Source: RGDT01 sp964630925 (lineage in GTDB: Bacteria; Planctomycetota; Planctomycetia; Gemmatales; Gemmataceae). Taken from it: DNA of 64,000 bases. Shown in pieces: positions 52,323-60,128 of this stretch. A model generated the notes under the pieces. The model made no database searches. It saw nothing but the letters and a program-made list of their open reading frames with translations, and was not told the origin of the DNA. The stretch's first letter is position 1. Each line of letters opens with the position of its first letter. A program made the translations under genes and the position numbers. The stretch lies in NCBI GenBank assembly GCA_964630925.1, contig CAZVZK010000048.1, positions 1 to 64,000 of the forward strand, read 5' to 3'.

Positions 52323-53297
52323 TCACGGCTTCTCCGGCAGCGGCTCGTCCGTCGCCTTGATGTCGAGTGTCCGCACCCATTTGGTCTTCTTGCCCGGATG
52401 GCCGGCGAAGCCCTTCACGCCGACGGGGCAGTGGAACACCCCCGGCGGGCCGCCCGTCGTGATGAACAGCTCGTCGCGGTCCGGCCCGCCGAAGGTGACG
52501 TTGCTGACGAGCTGTGCCGGCACCGGGATGTGGCCCAGCACCGTGGCCGCCGGCGATAGGACGGTGATGCGGCCCTTCTTCGTGTCGGGGCGCGAGAAGT
52601 CGGCCACCCACAGGTTGCCGTCGGCGTCGAAGGCGCAGCCGTCGCCGCCCGAGCCGCCCAGGGCGTAGAACACCTCGGCGCGTCCGAGGGGCTGACCCTT
52701 CTTCGGCAGGTCGTACTTCAGCACCTTGGCCGTCTGCGACTCGATGACGTACAGGAAGCGGTTGGCCGGATCGACATCCAGGCCGTTGGGGAAGGCGAGG
52801 TCGTCGGCGAGGAGGGAGACCTCGCCCTCGGGGGTGACGCGGTAGATCTTGCCGACGGGCTTCTCACGGCTCGAGCCGGCGGGGTCGGTGAAGTAGATGT
52901 TGCCGTCCGCGTCCACGGTCAAGTCGTTGGGGCCGCCGAACTTCTTGCCGGCGAACTTCTCGGCGACGACGCCGACCTTCCCGTCCTTGGTGTATTCCAG
53001 GATGCCGGGCGTCTTCATGTCGCAGATGAAGAGGCCGCCGTCGCGTTTGAGGTGCGTGCCCGCCGGGTTGATGGCGAGGTGCTTCGTCACCTTCTTGCTC
53101 TTGTCAACTCGCAGGAGCGCCCCGGAGCAGAAGAACACCTCGCCGTCGCGCCAGGTCGGCCCCTCGGAGTAGCCGGGAGCCCTGGCGTACTGCGTCACCT
53201 TGGCGGACTTGATGCGTTCCTCCAGCGTCGGCGGCACGGCGGCCGGTGTGAGGGCGCACAGGGATGCGGCCAGGGCGAACAGCGCGACGATTCGCAT
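52323..53297 (-). CDS. SMP-30/gluconolactonase-like exported protein
   Basis: A 324-residue protein with a signal peptide (IVALFALAASLCALTPAA) and an SMP-30/gluconolaconase-like beta-propeller: YSEGPTWRDGEVFFCSGALL, GGPNDLTVDADGNIYFTDP, ADDLAFPNGLDVDPANRFLY and GGDGCAFDADGNLWVADFS. The metal-binding residues are the Glu after YS, Asn in PND and PNG, and Asp in GDGCAFDAD. Such enzymes hydrolyse sugar lactones. It leads the operon with the short gene and cysC, and a hairpin with a T tract lies about 100 bases before its start. Confidence 0.9.
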   Translation of the reverse strand: MRIVALFALAASLCALTPAAVPPTLEERIKSAKVTQYARAPGYSEGPTWRDGEVFFCSGALLRVDKSKKVTKHLAINPAGTHLKRDGGLFICDMKTPGILEYTKDGKVGVVAEKFAGKKFGGPNDLTVDADGNIYFTDPAGSSREKPVGKIYRVTPEGEVSLLADDLAFPNGLDVDPANRFLYVIESQTAKVLKYDLPKKGQPLGRAEVFYALGGSGGDGCAFDADGNLWVADFSRPDTKKGRITVLSPAATVLGHIPVPAQLVSNVTFGGPDRDELFITTGGPPGVFHCPVGVKGFAGHPGKKTKWVRTLDIKATDEPLPEKP

Positions 53298-53393
53298 GGG
53301 ATGGTCCTCCGGAGGGGGTCATCCTATGACCCGAGAGGGGCCTGCGTGGCCCTTCAGACCTGGGAGCGGGAGCATCCTGGGTAGAAAAAGAGG

Positions 53394-53425
53394 AAGCCGC
53401 CAGCCCCTTGCGGGGTCGGCGGCTT
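53394..53425 (-). terminator. Rho-independent terminator or attenuator upstream of SMP-30
   Basis: On the minus strand a strong hairpin (AAGCCGCC region, arms 53394-53407 and 53412-53425, loop TTGC/GCAA, two mismatches) is followed by a TTCCTCTTTTTC tract at about 53380-53393. It is the only clear hairpin-plus-T signal in the window. It lies 97 bases upstream of the SMP-30 ATG, with no gene ending into it, so it is best read as an attenuator in the leader or as the end of a small RNA from about 53430-53650. Confidence 0.65.
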
Positions 53426-53680
53426 TCGGGGATGAGCAGGGGGATAGGCTGTGGGGTATGAGGGTGGGCCCGGGGAACAGGCCCGGCATGTTTGTCTCGT
53501 CCGAACATAGAGCATGGCCCGTGCCGTCCGCGCAGGTGCTACGCGGGTTGTTTCACAACCGGTCTCGCATCAACAACATGCGTCACACAGTCCCCGCGCA
53601 CCCGGCCAGCGCATTCTCCCTCGGGCGTGTAAGAATTGCACCCCGGCGTACAATCCCGCGCGGACGCCGGTACAATCCTC
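53426..53680 (-). ncRNA. Possible leader or small RNA ending at the terminator
   Basis: No gene fits this stretch. Read on the minus strand it contains a hairpin GGTTGT-GAA-ACAACC (around 53548-53562) and several GC-rich stems before the terminator. It could be a regulatory leader of the SMP-30 operon or a separate RNA. It matches no RNA family I recognise. Confidence 0.3.
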
Positions 53681-53701
53681 CTTGCCCGACGAGGTCAGCC
53701 G

Positions 53702-54474
53702 ATGTCCGCATCACAGCCGACGCCCGACGACCCCGCCGTGGGCCAGGCGTACCTCTGGGGCGGGATCGCCCTGTGTCTCGGCGCCCTCCCCCTGGTCTTC
53801 GTGCAATTCGCCCTCAAGGCGCTCTTCGTGCCCTGGTACTCCCCCGTCATGGCGACCCTCGGGGCGGGCCTCATCCTCATGTCCGTCGCCCGGAGGCCCG
53901 GCATCTTCCGGGGCGTGGCCCTCGTCCTCATCGCCGCCTTCGCGGGATTGCAGTGGTACTTCCTCGGGTCGATGATGAAGCTCCCGGAGTACGCAGGCCC
54001 GGCCAGGGCTGGAGAGCGGCTGCCGGCGTTCGCGGCAGTCCTGGCCGACCGCAGCCCGTTCACGGAGGCTGACCTCCGCGACGGTTCAAGACGGGTGATG
54101 GTGTTCTTCCGCGGGCGGTGGTGAGGGGTCTGCATGATCGAGCTCGGGGAGCTCGAACGCATTCACGAGGAGCTTGAGGGGCGGAAGGTGAGGTCGTCGT
54201 CGTCTCGGTGGAGGGCGTGGAAGAGGCCAGGGCCACGCAGGCCGACTTCCCCCACCTGACCGTCGTGTCGGACGCGGCGCGGAAGCTTTCCGAGGCGGCC
54301 GAGGTGATCCACGCGCACTCTGCTCCGGGCGGCGGCGACACGGCGGCCCCCACGACGCTCCTGCTCGACGGCCGCGGCGTCGTCCGCTGGGTGTTCCGGC
54401 CTGACCGGGTGTTCGGCCGCCTGACACCCGCCCAGCTCCTCGCCGCCATCGACAGGGAGATGCCGGGCGGCTGA
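53702..54474 (+). pseudogene. Membrane-anchored redoxin: selenoprotein candidate or pseudogene
   Basis: ATG 53702 begins a protein with three hydrophobic helices (AYLWGGIALCLGALPLVFVQ and onward) and then a redoxin domain. The redox motif reads VMVFFRGRW-[TGA 54122-54124]-GVC, so the stop stands exactly where the first cysteine of a CxxC motif is expected. After TGA the frame continues MIELGELERIHEELEGRK, then a missing base at about 54188-54190 moves the rest (VVVVSVEGVEEARATQ to LLAAIDREMPGG, stop 54472-54474) to another frame. A hairpin follows the TGA. Either a Sec codon plus an assembly error or natural frameshift, or a gene with two inactivating lesions. It cannot be settled from one sequence. 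Confidence 0.7.
54138..54156 (+). promoter_or_regulatory. SECIS-like hairpin after the redoxin TGA
   Basis: TCGAGCTC (54138-54145) pairs with GAGCTCGA (54149-54156) around a GGG loop (54146-54148). The loop lies 21 bases past the TGA and begins with G, within the placement rules for bacterial selenocysteine insertion elements (loop about 16-37 bases away, G among the first two loop bases). Caution: the stem encodes Glu-Leu-Gly-Glu-Leu, and GAGCTC is itself a palindrome, so the hairpin may arise from codon choice. Confidence 0.4.
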
Positions 54475-54479
54475 GAGTG

Positions 54480-55001
54480 TCACAGGTCGCGTTCGGTGGC
54501 GGGGTCGCCCACGCCGGCGCGGGCCGGGATCTTGAACGCCGTGTGGCAGCGGTTGCAGGCGTCGGTCAGACGCGACAGCTCGACCTTCGCCGCCGCGTGG
54601 TCGCGCGCCGCCACCGCGCGGGCCAGGGTCGATGCCTGGGTGCGCATGTCCATCGCCAGCTTCATCCAGGTGTCGCGCCCCACGTTGCGTGGCGGACGCA
54701 GCAGCAGCAGGTTGCCCGTCTCGGCGATGATGATGGACTGGCCGCGGGCGAACACCCAGGTGTCGAGGTCGGCGGGCTTGTCCTTGAGGAGCTTCTGGAG
54801 GCTCTTGAGGTTGCTGTTGGCCAGCCCCTCCATGAGGAGGCGCGTCTCGGCGACGACCTCGAACTTGGGGACGAACTTCGGGGCGTCCGCACCCGGCCGT
54901 ATGACCACCGGCGGCTTGGTCGGCGTCTTCTGCGCCGCGCCGGGGCCTGGCATCAGGAAGAACAGGCCGGCCAGCAGGCCGGCGAGGAGCGCTCGTCTCA
55001 T
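54480..55001 (-). CDS. Small exported c-type cytochrome
   Basis: A 173-residue protein with a signal peptide (LLAGLLAGLFFLMPGPGAAQ) and one haem-c motif near the C end, CNRCH in RLTDACNRCHTAFKIPARA. The helical body (VVAETRLLMEGLANSNLKSL to AMDMRTQASTLARAVAARDH) followed by a C-terminal haem site resembles the four-helix cytochrome c' fold. It would carry electrons or bind small ligands in the periplasm. Its ATG overlaps the stop of the upstream Rieske gene by four bases, so the two are made together. Confidence 0.88.
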   Translation of the reverse strand: MRRALLAGLLAGLFFLMPGPGAAQKTPTKPPVVIRPGADAPKFVPKFEVVAETRLLMEGLANSNLKSLQKLLKDKPADLDTWVFARGQSIIIAETGNLLLLRPPRNVGRDTWMKLAMDMRTQASTLARAVAARDHAAAKVELSRLTDACNRCHTAFKIPARAGVGDPATERDL

Positions 55002-55318
55002 GCCTTCTTCTCCTCGACGGCGACCTGCACCTCGTCGCCCTCGACGCGGGCGGGGTACGAGCCGATGGAAATGCGCGGGTTGTCGGCCCATGCCCCGTCA
55101 TTCAGGCGGAAACGCCAGGCGTGCCAGGGGCAGACGACGATGCCGTCGGCGACGTGGCCGTCCGACAGCGAGGCGCCCATGTGCGGGCAGGTGTCGTCGA
55201 TGGCGGACACCTCCCCGCCGCAGCGGAAGACGGCGATCACCTTGCCGCCGACACTGACGGCGCGGCCCTCGCCCTCCTTCAACTGGTCCAGCCGGCAGAC
55301 GGTCCGGAACTCGGCCAT
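54998..55318 (-). CDS. Rieske [2Fe-2S] protein
   Basis: A 106-residue Rieske ferredoxin. The cluster motifs are complete: CPHMGASLSDGHVADG and CPWHAWRF. The fold start is EFRTVCRLDQLKEGEGRAVS. Its size and lack of a signal peptide resemble NirD-like or dioxygenase-type cytosolic Rieske proteins. ATG 55318 opens the fold. The stop overlaps the cytochrome start by ATGA. A cytosolic Rieske with an exported cytochrome is an odd pairing and may simply reflect co-expression. Confidence 0.92.
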   Translation of the reverse strand: MAEFRTVCRLDQLKEGEGRAVSVGGKVIAVFRCGGEVSAIDDTCPHMGASLSDGHVADGIVVCPWHAWRFRLNDGAWADNPRISIGSYPARVEGDEVQVAVEEKKA

Positions 55319-55431
55319 TCCCAACGCCTCCGCGGGGTAACTCGACGGATCGGGCTGGCACGTCGCCCGCCGCCCTGCCATCATTCTACCTGAATCGCCC
55401 CCTCCCCCCAAACAATCTCCTGCGGTGCCCC

Positions 55432-56850
55432 ATGCTCGAGATCGAACAGAAGTTCCGCGCCCCTGATGCCGCTGCCCTCCAGGCCGCCCTCAAACGCCTC
55501 GGCGCCTCCGGCCCGGAGCGTCACGCCGAGAGCGACCGCTACTTCAACGCCCCCGACCGCGACTTCGCCCGCACCGGCGAGGCGTTCCGCATCCGCTCCG
55601 TCGGCGAACGCAACCTCTTCACCTTCAAGGGCCCGAAGTCGTCCGGCCCGGTAAAAATCCGCCCCGAGATGGAGGTCGATCTCCCCCCCGGCGCCGACGC
55701 CGCCGACAGGCACGGCGAGCTTCTCGGCCTGCTCGGCTACCGTTACGTGGCCACGGTCAAGAAGGTGCGCGAGAGCTACGCGCTGACGTGGAAGGGCCGC
55801 AAGTTCACCATCTGCCTCGATGACGTGGAGGGGCTGGGCCGCTACGCCGAGGTCGAGACTCTGGCGGAGGAGAAGGAGTCAGCCGCAGCGGCGACCGCCG
55901 TGGCCCAGCTCGCCGCCGAGCTGGGGCTGACCAGGCCCGAGCCGCGCAGCTACCTGGGCATGTTCCTGGCGACGATGGCGACACGCTCCGCCCGCTCGCC
56001 CCTCGTGGTGCGGACGGTCCCCCAACTGCGTGCGGCGGTGGCCGAGGCGCGGCGTGGCGGGAAGTCGGTCGGCTTCGTGCCGACGATGGGGGCGCTGCAC
56101 GCGGGGCACGTCTCGCTCATCGAGGCGTCGCGGACGCGCGACGAGGTGGTCGTCGTGTCGATCTTCGTCAACCCGGCGCAGTTCGGCGCGCACGAGGACC
56201 TGTCGCGCTACCCGCGCCCGTTCGACAGGGACCTGGCGCTGTGCACCGGCGCCGGCGCCGACATCGTGTTCAACCCGCCGCCGGAGGTGGTCTACCCGCC
56301 CGGGTTCAAGACGTGGGTCGAGGTGACCGGGCTGCAGGACGTGCTGGAGGGGGCGTCGCGGCCGGGCCATTTCAAGGGCGTGGCGACCGTCGTCCTGAAG
56401 CTGTTCAACATGGTCCAGCCTGGCCGGGCCTACTTCGGGCAGAAGGACGCCCAGCAGGTGCGCGTCATCCAGCAGCTCGTGAAGGACCTCGATGTCCCCG
56501 TCGAGGTGGTGGTGTGCCCGACGCGGCGCGACCCGGACGGTCTGGCACTCAGCTCGCGCAACGTGTATCTTGATCCGGCCCAGAGGGCGGCGTCCGCGTC
56601 CCTGTCGCAGGCGCTGGCGGCCGCCGAGGCGGCGTTCCGGGCCGGCGAACGCGAGGCGGCCAGCCTGAAGGCCATCCTCCAGAAGGCCGGCGAGGCGCCC
56701 GGCGCCTCCCTCGACTACGCCGCCCTGGTGGACGCCGAGACGCTGGCGCCGGTGACGGGGCGTGTCGCGCGTCCGACGCTGGCGGCGCTGGCGGTCCGCT
56801 TCGGGACGACGCGGCTCATCGACAACGTCATCCTGGGGAAGGATGAATGA
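55432..56850 (+). CDS. panC: CYTH domain fused to pantoate-beta-alanine ligase
   Basis: A 472-residue fusion. Residues 1-178 are a CYTH/class IV adenylate cyclase-thiamine triphosphatase domain (LEIEQKFRAP, then FTFKGP and EVETLAEE). Residues ~182-472 are PanC, making pantothenate from pantoate and beta-alanine: FVPTMGALHAGHVSLI, VSIFVNPAQFGAHEDLSRYP, RPGHFKGVATVVLKLFN, YFGQKDAQQVRVI and ALSSRNVYL are all present. The frame is continuous with no stop between, but ATG 55975 (MATRSARSPLVV) is where free PanC would begin, so internal initiation is possible. The last codons lie inside a repeat array. The CYTH part keeps the ExExK tunnel start. Confidence 0.93.
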   Translation: MLEIEQKFRAPDAAALQAALKRLGASGPERHAESDRYFNAPDRDFARTGEAFRIRSVGERNLFTFKGPKSSGPVKIRPEMEVDLPPGADAADRHGELLGLLGYRYVATVKKVRESYALTWKGRKFTICLDDVEGLGRYAEVETLAEEKESAAAATAVAQLAAELGLTRPEPRSYLGMFLATMATRSARSPLVVRTVPQLRAAVAEARRGGKSVGFVPTMGALHAGHVSLIEASRTRDEVVVVSIFVNPAQFGAHEDLSRYPRPFDRDLALCTGAGADIVFNPPPEVVYPPGFKTWVEVTGLQDVLEGASRPGHFKGVATVVLKLFNMVQPGRAYFGQKDAQQVRVIQQLVKDLDVPVEVVVCPTRRDPDGLALSSRNVYLDPAQRAASASLSQALAAAEAAFRAGEREAASLKAILQKAGEAPGASLDYAALVDAETLAPVTGRVARPTLAALAVRFGTTRLIDNVILGKDE

Positions 56851-56944
56851 TGAAGGGTGAAGGATGAAAGGGGCCGCCTGAACAGTGGGCCGCCCCTCTC
56901 CTCCGAACCTTTTTCATCCTTCATCCTTCATACTTCATCCTTCC
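56837..56944. repeat. Inverted heptamer array (GGATGAA / TTCATCC)
   Basis: Left arm 56837-56872 (GGAAGGATGAATGATGAAGG and onward) is nearly complementary to right arm 56909-56944 (TTCATCCTTCATCC units), with a GC-rich centre. The left arm overlaps the final codons and stop of panC. The array is absent before the second mgtE copy, so it was inserted or lost after the duplication. Confidence 0.85.
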
Positions 56945-56951
56945 GGAGCAT

Positions 56952-57758
56952 GCCATGCCCGATCCGCTGTTCACGCCCATCGCCCGGCAGATGCTCCAGG
57001 CCGGGGACGAGGCGTCGCTGCAGGAGTTCGTCGAGAACCTGCACCCGGCCACCGTGGCGGAGTCGCTGGCGGACTCGCTGCCGGTCGAGGACGTGTGGAA
57101 GTTCCTGAACGCGGTGCCGGTGCGGCTGCGTGCCGACGTGTTCGCGTACTTCCCCGAGGAGTGGCAGGAGAAGATGGCCGGGGGCACCGGCCGCGAGCAG
57201 ATGGCCCACATCATCGGGGAGATGTCGAGCGACGACCGCGCCGACCTGATGCGCCGCCTGCCGCGGGCGATGCGCGAGCAGCTCCTGCGGCTGGTGGACG
57301 AGGCCGACCGCAAGGACATCGCCAGGCTGATCGAGTACCCGGAGGGCACCGCCGGCTCGCTGATGACCACCGACTACGCCTGGCTGCCGGCGGGCATCAC
57401 GGCGGACGACGCCCTGGAGCGTCTGCGCCTCCAGGCGCCCAACACCGAGACGATCTACTACGTGTACGTGGTGGACGAGCAGCGCCGGCTCAAGGGGGTG
57501 GTGTCGCTGCGTGACCTCGTGCTGGCCCGCAGGGGGACGCCCCTGGCCGACATCACGGAGACGAACATCGTGTCGGTGCGCGACACGGACGACCGCGAGA
57601 AGGCGGCGCAGGAGTTCGGCGAGTACGACCTGCTGGCGATGCCGGTGACGGACGCCGACGGGCGGCTGGTGGGGATCATCACCAGCGACGACGTGCTCGA
57701 CGTGGTGGTGGAGGAGGCGACGGAGGACGCCCACCGCATGGGCGCCGTCGGCCCGATG
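56952..57758 (+). repeat. Copy 1 of an 807-bp direct repeat
   Basis: This segment, covering the start and N-terminal 268 codons of mgtE copy 1, appears identical base for base to 58748-59554 when read side by side; right after 57758 the two sequences separate sharply. Confidence 0.93.
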
Positions 57759-58616
57759 GATGAGAACTACCTGGAGGCCAGCTTCGTCAAGGTGTGGTGG
57801 AACCGGGCCTTCTGGCTGTCGATGCTGTTCGTGGCCGAGCTGTTCACGTTCACCGCCCTGGCGTCGTTCGAGGACGCCATCGCGGGAATGGTGGTGCTCA
57901 GCCTGTTCGTGCCGCTGTGCATCAGTACCGGGGGCAACAGCGGCTCGCAGGCGGCGACGCTGATCACACGGTCGATGGCGCTGGGGCAGGTGGACAACAG
58001 CGACTGGTGGCGGGTGCTGCGCCACGAGATCCTGATGGGCCTGGCGCTCGGCCTGACGCTGGGCGTGATCGGGTTCGCACGCGCCTCGTGGACGCCGGAG
58101 TCGGTCCGGTCCAACTCTCCGCCACGCCTTGAGCCCTTCACCGTGATCGTGCCGCCGGGCGAGGAGATCGCGGCCCAGACGAAGAAGGTGGGCACCTGGC
58201 TGAGCTGGGTCGGCCTGGGCAAGCCGCAGGAGCAGGTCGAGGTGACGCTGCCTGGCCGCGCCGAGCAGACGATCCGCAAGGAGGGCCGCACGGTCGTCGA
58301 GCTGCCCGAGGACGTGGAGCTGCCCGACCCGGAGGTGGACCGGGCCGGGAACAGGACGTACACGTTCCCGCCGAAGTGCGTGGTGCGCAAGGCGCCGGTG
58401 CCGCGCTACTCGCTGGCGCTGGTGATCGGCCTGTCGGTGGCGGGGATCTGCCTGTGGGGGACCCTAATCGGCTCGATGCTGCCGCTGATCTTCAAGAGGT
58501 TCGGGATCGACCCCGGCATCGCGTCGTCGCCGTTCGTGGCGACCTTCGTGGACGTGACGGGGATCATCATCTACTTCAGCATCGCGCGGATGCTGCTGTC
58601 GCAATTCATGAGCTGA
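56955..58616 (+). CDS. mgtE: Magnesium transporter MgtE, copy 1
   Basis: A 553-residue MgtE channel: N domain (residues ~20-130, EFVENLHPATVAESLADSLP), two CBS domains (~130-260, with LIEYPEGTAGSLMTTDYAWL and VGIITSDDVLDVV), and a membrane domain with PLCISTGGNSGSQAATLITR and LGTLIGSMLPLIFKRFGIDP. Mg2+ binding to the N and CBS domains closes the pore. Unlike copy 2 it has about 98 extra residues between helices (FTVIVPPGEEIAAQ to PDPEVDRAGNRTYTFPPKCV), probably a periplasmic or cytoplasmic loop domain. A duplicated copy follows. Confidence 0.95.
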   Translation: MPDPLFTPIARQMLQAGDEASLQEFVENLHPATVAESLADSLPVEDVWKFLNAVPVRLRADVFAYFPEEWQEKMAGGTGREQMAHIIGEMSSDDRADLMRRLPRAMREQLLRLVDEADRKDIARLIEYPEGTAGSLMTTDYAWLPAGITADDALERLRLQAPNTETIYYVYVVDEQRRLKGVVSLRDLVLARRGTPLADITETNIVSVRDTDDREKAAQEFGEYDLLAMPVTDADGRLVGIITSDDVLDVVVEEATEDAHRMGAVGPMDENYLEASFVKVWWNRAFWLSMLFVAELFTFTALASFEDAIAGMVVLSLFVPLCISTGGNSGSQAATLITRSMALGQVDNSDWWRVLRHEILMGLALGLTLGVIGFARASWTPESVRSNSPPRLEPFTVIVPPGEEIAAQTKKVGTWLSWVGLGKPQEQVEVTLPGRAEQTIRKEGRTVVELPEDVELPDPEVDRAGNRTYTFPPKCVVRKAPVPRYSLALVIGLSVAGICLWGTLIGSMLPLIFKRFGIDPGIASSPFVATFVDVTGIIIYFSIARMLLSQFMS

Positions 58617-58626
58617 GGGCAGGGCG

Positions 58627-58731
58627 ATGAAGCCGATGGCAGGACTCAAGAACGCGGCGTTGGACTGCGCAACCCTGGCGGTCCGCTTCGGGGCGACGCG
58701 GCTCATCGACAACGTCATCCTCACCCCTTGA
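58627..58731 (+). pseudogene. Duplication-junction gene: uma2 start joined to panC end
   Basis: A 34-residue frame beginning 11 bases after mgtE copy 1. Its opening KPMAG matches the opening KPTAG of the Uma2 gene, which lies 11 bases after mgtE copy 2, and its end (LAVRFGATRLIDNVIL) matches the end of panC (LAVRFGTTRLIDNVIL). It is the scar of a tandem duplication of panC(end)-mgtE-uma2(start) and is not expected to work. Confidence 0.85.
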
Positions 58732-58747
58732 CCGCTCCGGGGAGGCC

Positions 58748-59554
58748 GCCATGCCCGATCCGCTGTTCACGCCCATCGCCCGGCAGATGCTCCAGGCCGG
58801 GGACGAGGCGTCGCTGCAGGAGTTCGTCGAGAACCTGCACCCGGCCACCGTGGCGGAGTCGCTGGCGGACTCGCTGCCGGTCGAGGACGTGTGGAAGTTC
58901 CTGAACGCGGTGCCGGTGCGGCTGCGTGCCGACGTGTTCGCGTACTTCCCCGAGGAGTGGCAGGAGAAGATGGCCGGGGGCACCGGCCGCGAGCAGATGG
59001 CCCACATCATCGGGGAGATGTCGAGCGACGACCGCGCCGACCTGATGCGCCGCCTGCCGCGGGCGATGCGCGAGCAGCTCCTGCGGCTGGTGGACGAGGC
59101 CGACCGCAAGGACATCGCCAGGCTGATCGAGTACCCGGAGGGCACCGCCGGCTCGCTGATGACCACCGACTACGCCTGGCTGCCGGCGGGCATCACGGCG
59201 GACGACGCCCTGGAGCGTCTGCGCCTCCAGGCGCCCAACACCGAGACGATCTACTACGTGTACGTGGTGGACGAGCAGCGCCGGCTCAAGGGGGTGGTGT
59301 CGCTGCGTGACCTCGTGCTGGCCCGCAGGGGGACGCCCCTGGCCGACATCACGGAGACGAACATCGTGTCGGTGCGCGACACGGACGACCGCGAGAAGGC
59401 GGCGCAGGAGTTCGGCGAGTACGACCTGCTGGCGATGCCGGTGACGGACGCCGACGGGCGGCTGGTGGGGATCATCACCAGCGACGACGTGCTCGACGTG
59501 GTGGTGGAGGAGGCGACGGAGGACGCCCACCGCATGGGCGCCGTCGGCCCGATG
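58748..59554 (+). repeat. Copy 2 of the 807-bp direct repeat
   Basis: Identical by eye to 56952-57758. The identity stops abruptly in both copies after the codons for GAVGPM. Confidence 0.93.
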
Positions 59555-60118
59555 CCGGACAATTACCTGGAGACGGGGTTCCTGACCGTGTGGTGGAACC
59601 GGGCGTTCTGGCTGTCGCTGCTGTTCGTGACCGGCATGCTGACGTTCTGGGCGTTGGAGTACTTCGAGGGGGCGATGAAGTCGCTGCCGGTGTTGATGTT
59701 CTTCGTCCCGCTGTGCATCAGCACGGGGGGCAACAGCGGCTCGCAGGCGGCGACGCTGATCACGCGGGCGATGGCCCTGGGGCAGGTGGAGGTCGGGGAC
59801 TGGGCGCGGGTGCTGCGCCACGAGCTGCTCATGGGGCTGGCCCTGGGCGTCACGCTCGGGGTGCTTGGCGGGCTGCGGACCTACCTCCTGACGGGAGGGG
59901 TGGGGCCGGGCGACCTGGCTCGGCTGGCGCTGGTGATCACCATCGCCGCGACGGCCATCTGCCTCTACGGGACGCTCATCGGCTCCATGCTGCCACTGGT
60001 GTTCAAGCGGCTGGGCATCGACCCGGGCGTGGCATCGGGGCCGTTCGTGGCGACCTTCGTGGACGTGACGGGCATCGTCATCTACTTCACCATCGCGCGC
60101 CTCGTCTTCGCGCTGTAG
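58751..60118 (+). CDS. mgtE: Magnesium transporter MgtE, copy 2
   Basis: A 455-residue MgtE of normal length. N and CBS domains (residues 1-268) are the same as in copy 1; the membrane domain is diverged but keeps CISTGGNSGSQAATLITRAM and LYGTLIGSMLPLVFKRLGID. It lacks the extra loop of copy 1. The stop is followed by Uma2 after 10 bases. Copy 2 could be the ancestral form since its length is standard. Confidence 0.95.
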   Translation: MPDPLFTPIARQMLQAGDEASLQEFVENLHPATVAESLADSLPVEDVWKFLNAVPVRLRADVFAYFPEEWQEKMAGGTGREQMAHIIGEMSSDDRADLMRRLPRAMREQLLRLVDEADRKDIARLIEYPEGTAGSLMTTDYAWLPAGITADDALERLRLQAPNTETIYYVYVVDEQRRLKGVVSLRDLVLARRGTPLADITETNIVSVRDTDDREKAAQEFGEYDLLAMPVTDADGRLVGIITSDDVLDVVVEEATEDAHRMGAVGPMPDNYLETGFLTVWWNRAFWLSLLFVTGMLTFWALEYFEGAMKSLPVLMFFVPLCISTGGNSGSQAATLITRAMALGQVEVGDWARVLRHELLMGLALGVTLGVLGGLRTYLLTGGVGPGDLARLALVITIAATAICLYGTLIGSMLPLVFKRLGIDPGVASGPFVATFVDVTGIVIYFTIARLVFAL

Positions 60119-60128
60119 GGGGCCACCC

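Noticed and set aside
53636..53690. Two TACAAT-like boxes as a promoter of the redoxin gene
   Set aside because: The spacing to any TTG-type -35 element is wrong, and such hexamers are weak evidence in this organism.
54134..54474. Independent gene starting at ATG 54134 inside the redoxin
   Set aside because: The frame shifts at about 54188 and the sequence is the downstream half of a redoxin domain, not a free gene.
59254..59562. Minus-strand frames present twice within both mgtE copies
   Set aside because: They are the same antisense frame repeated because the mgtE genes share 807 identical bases.
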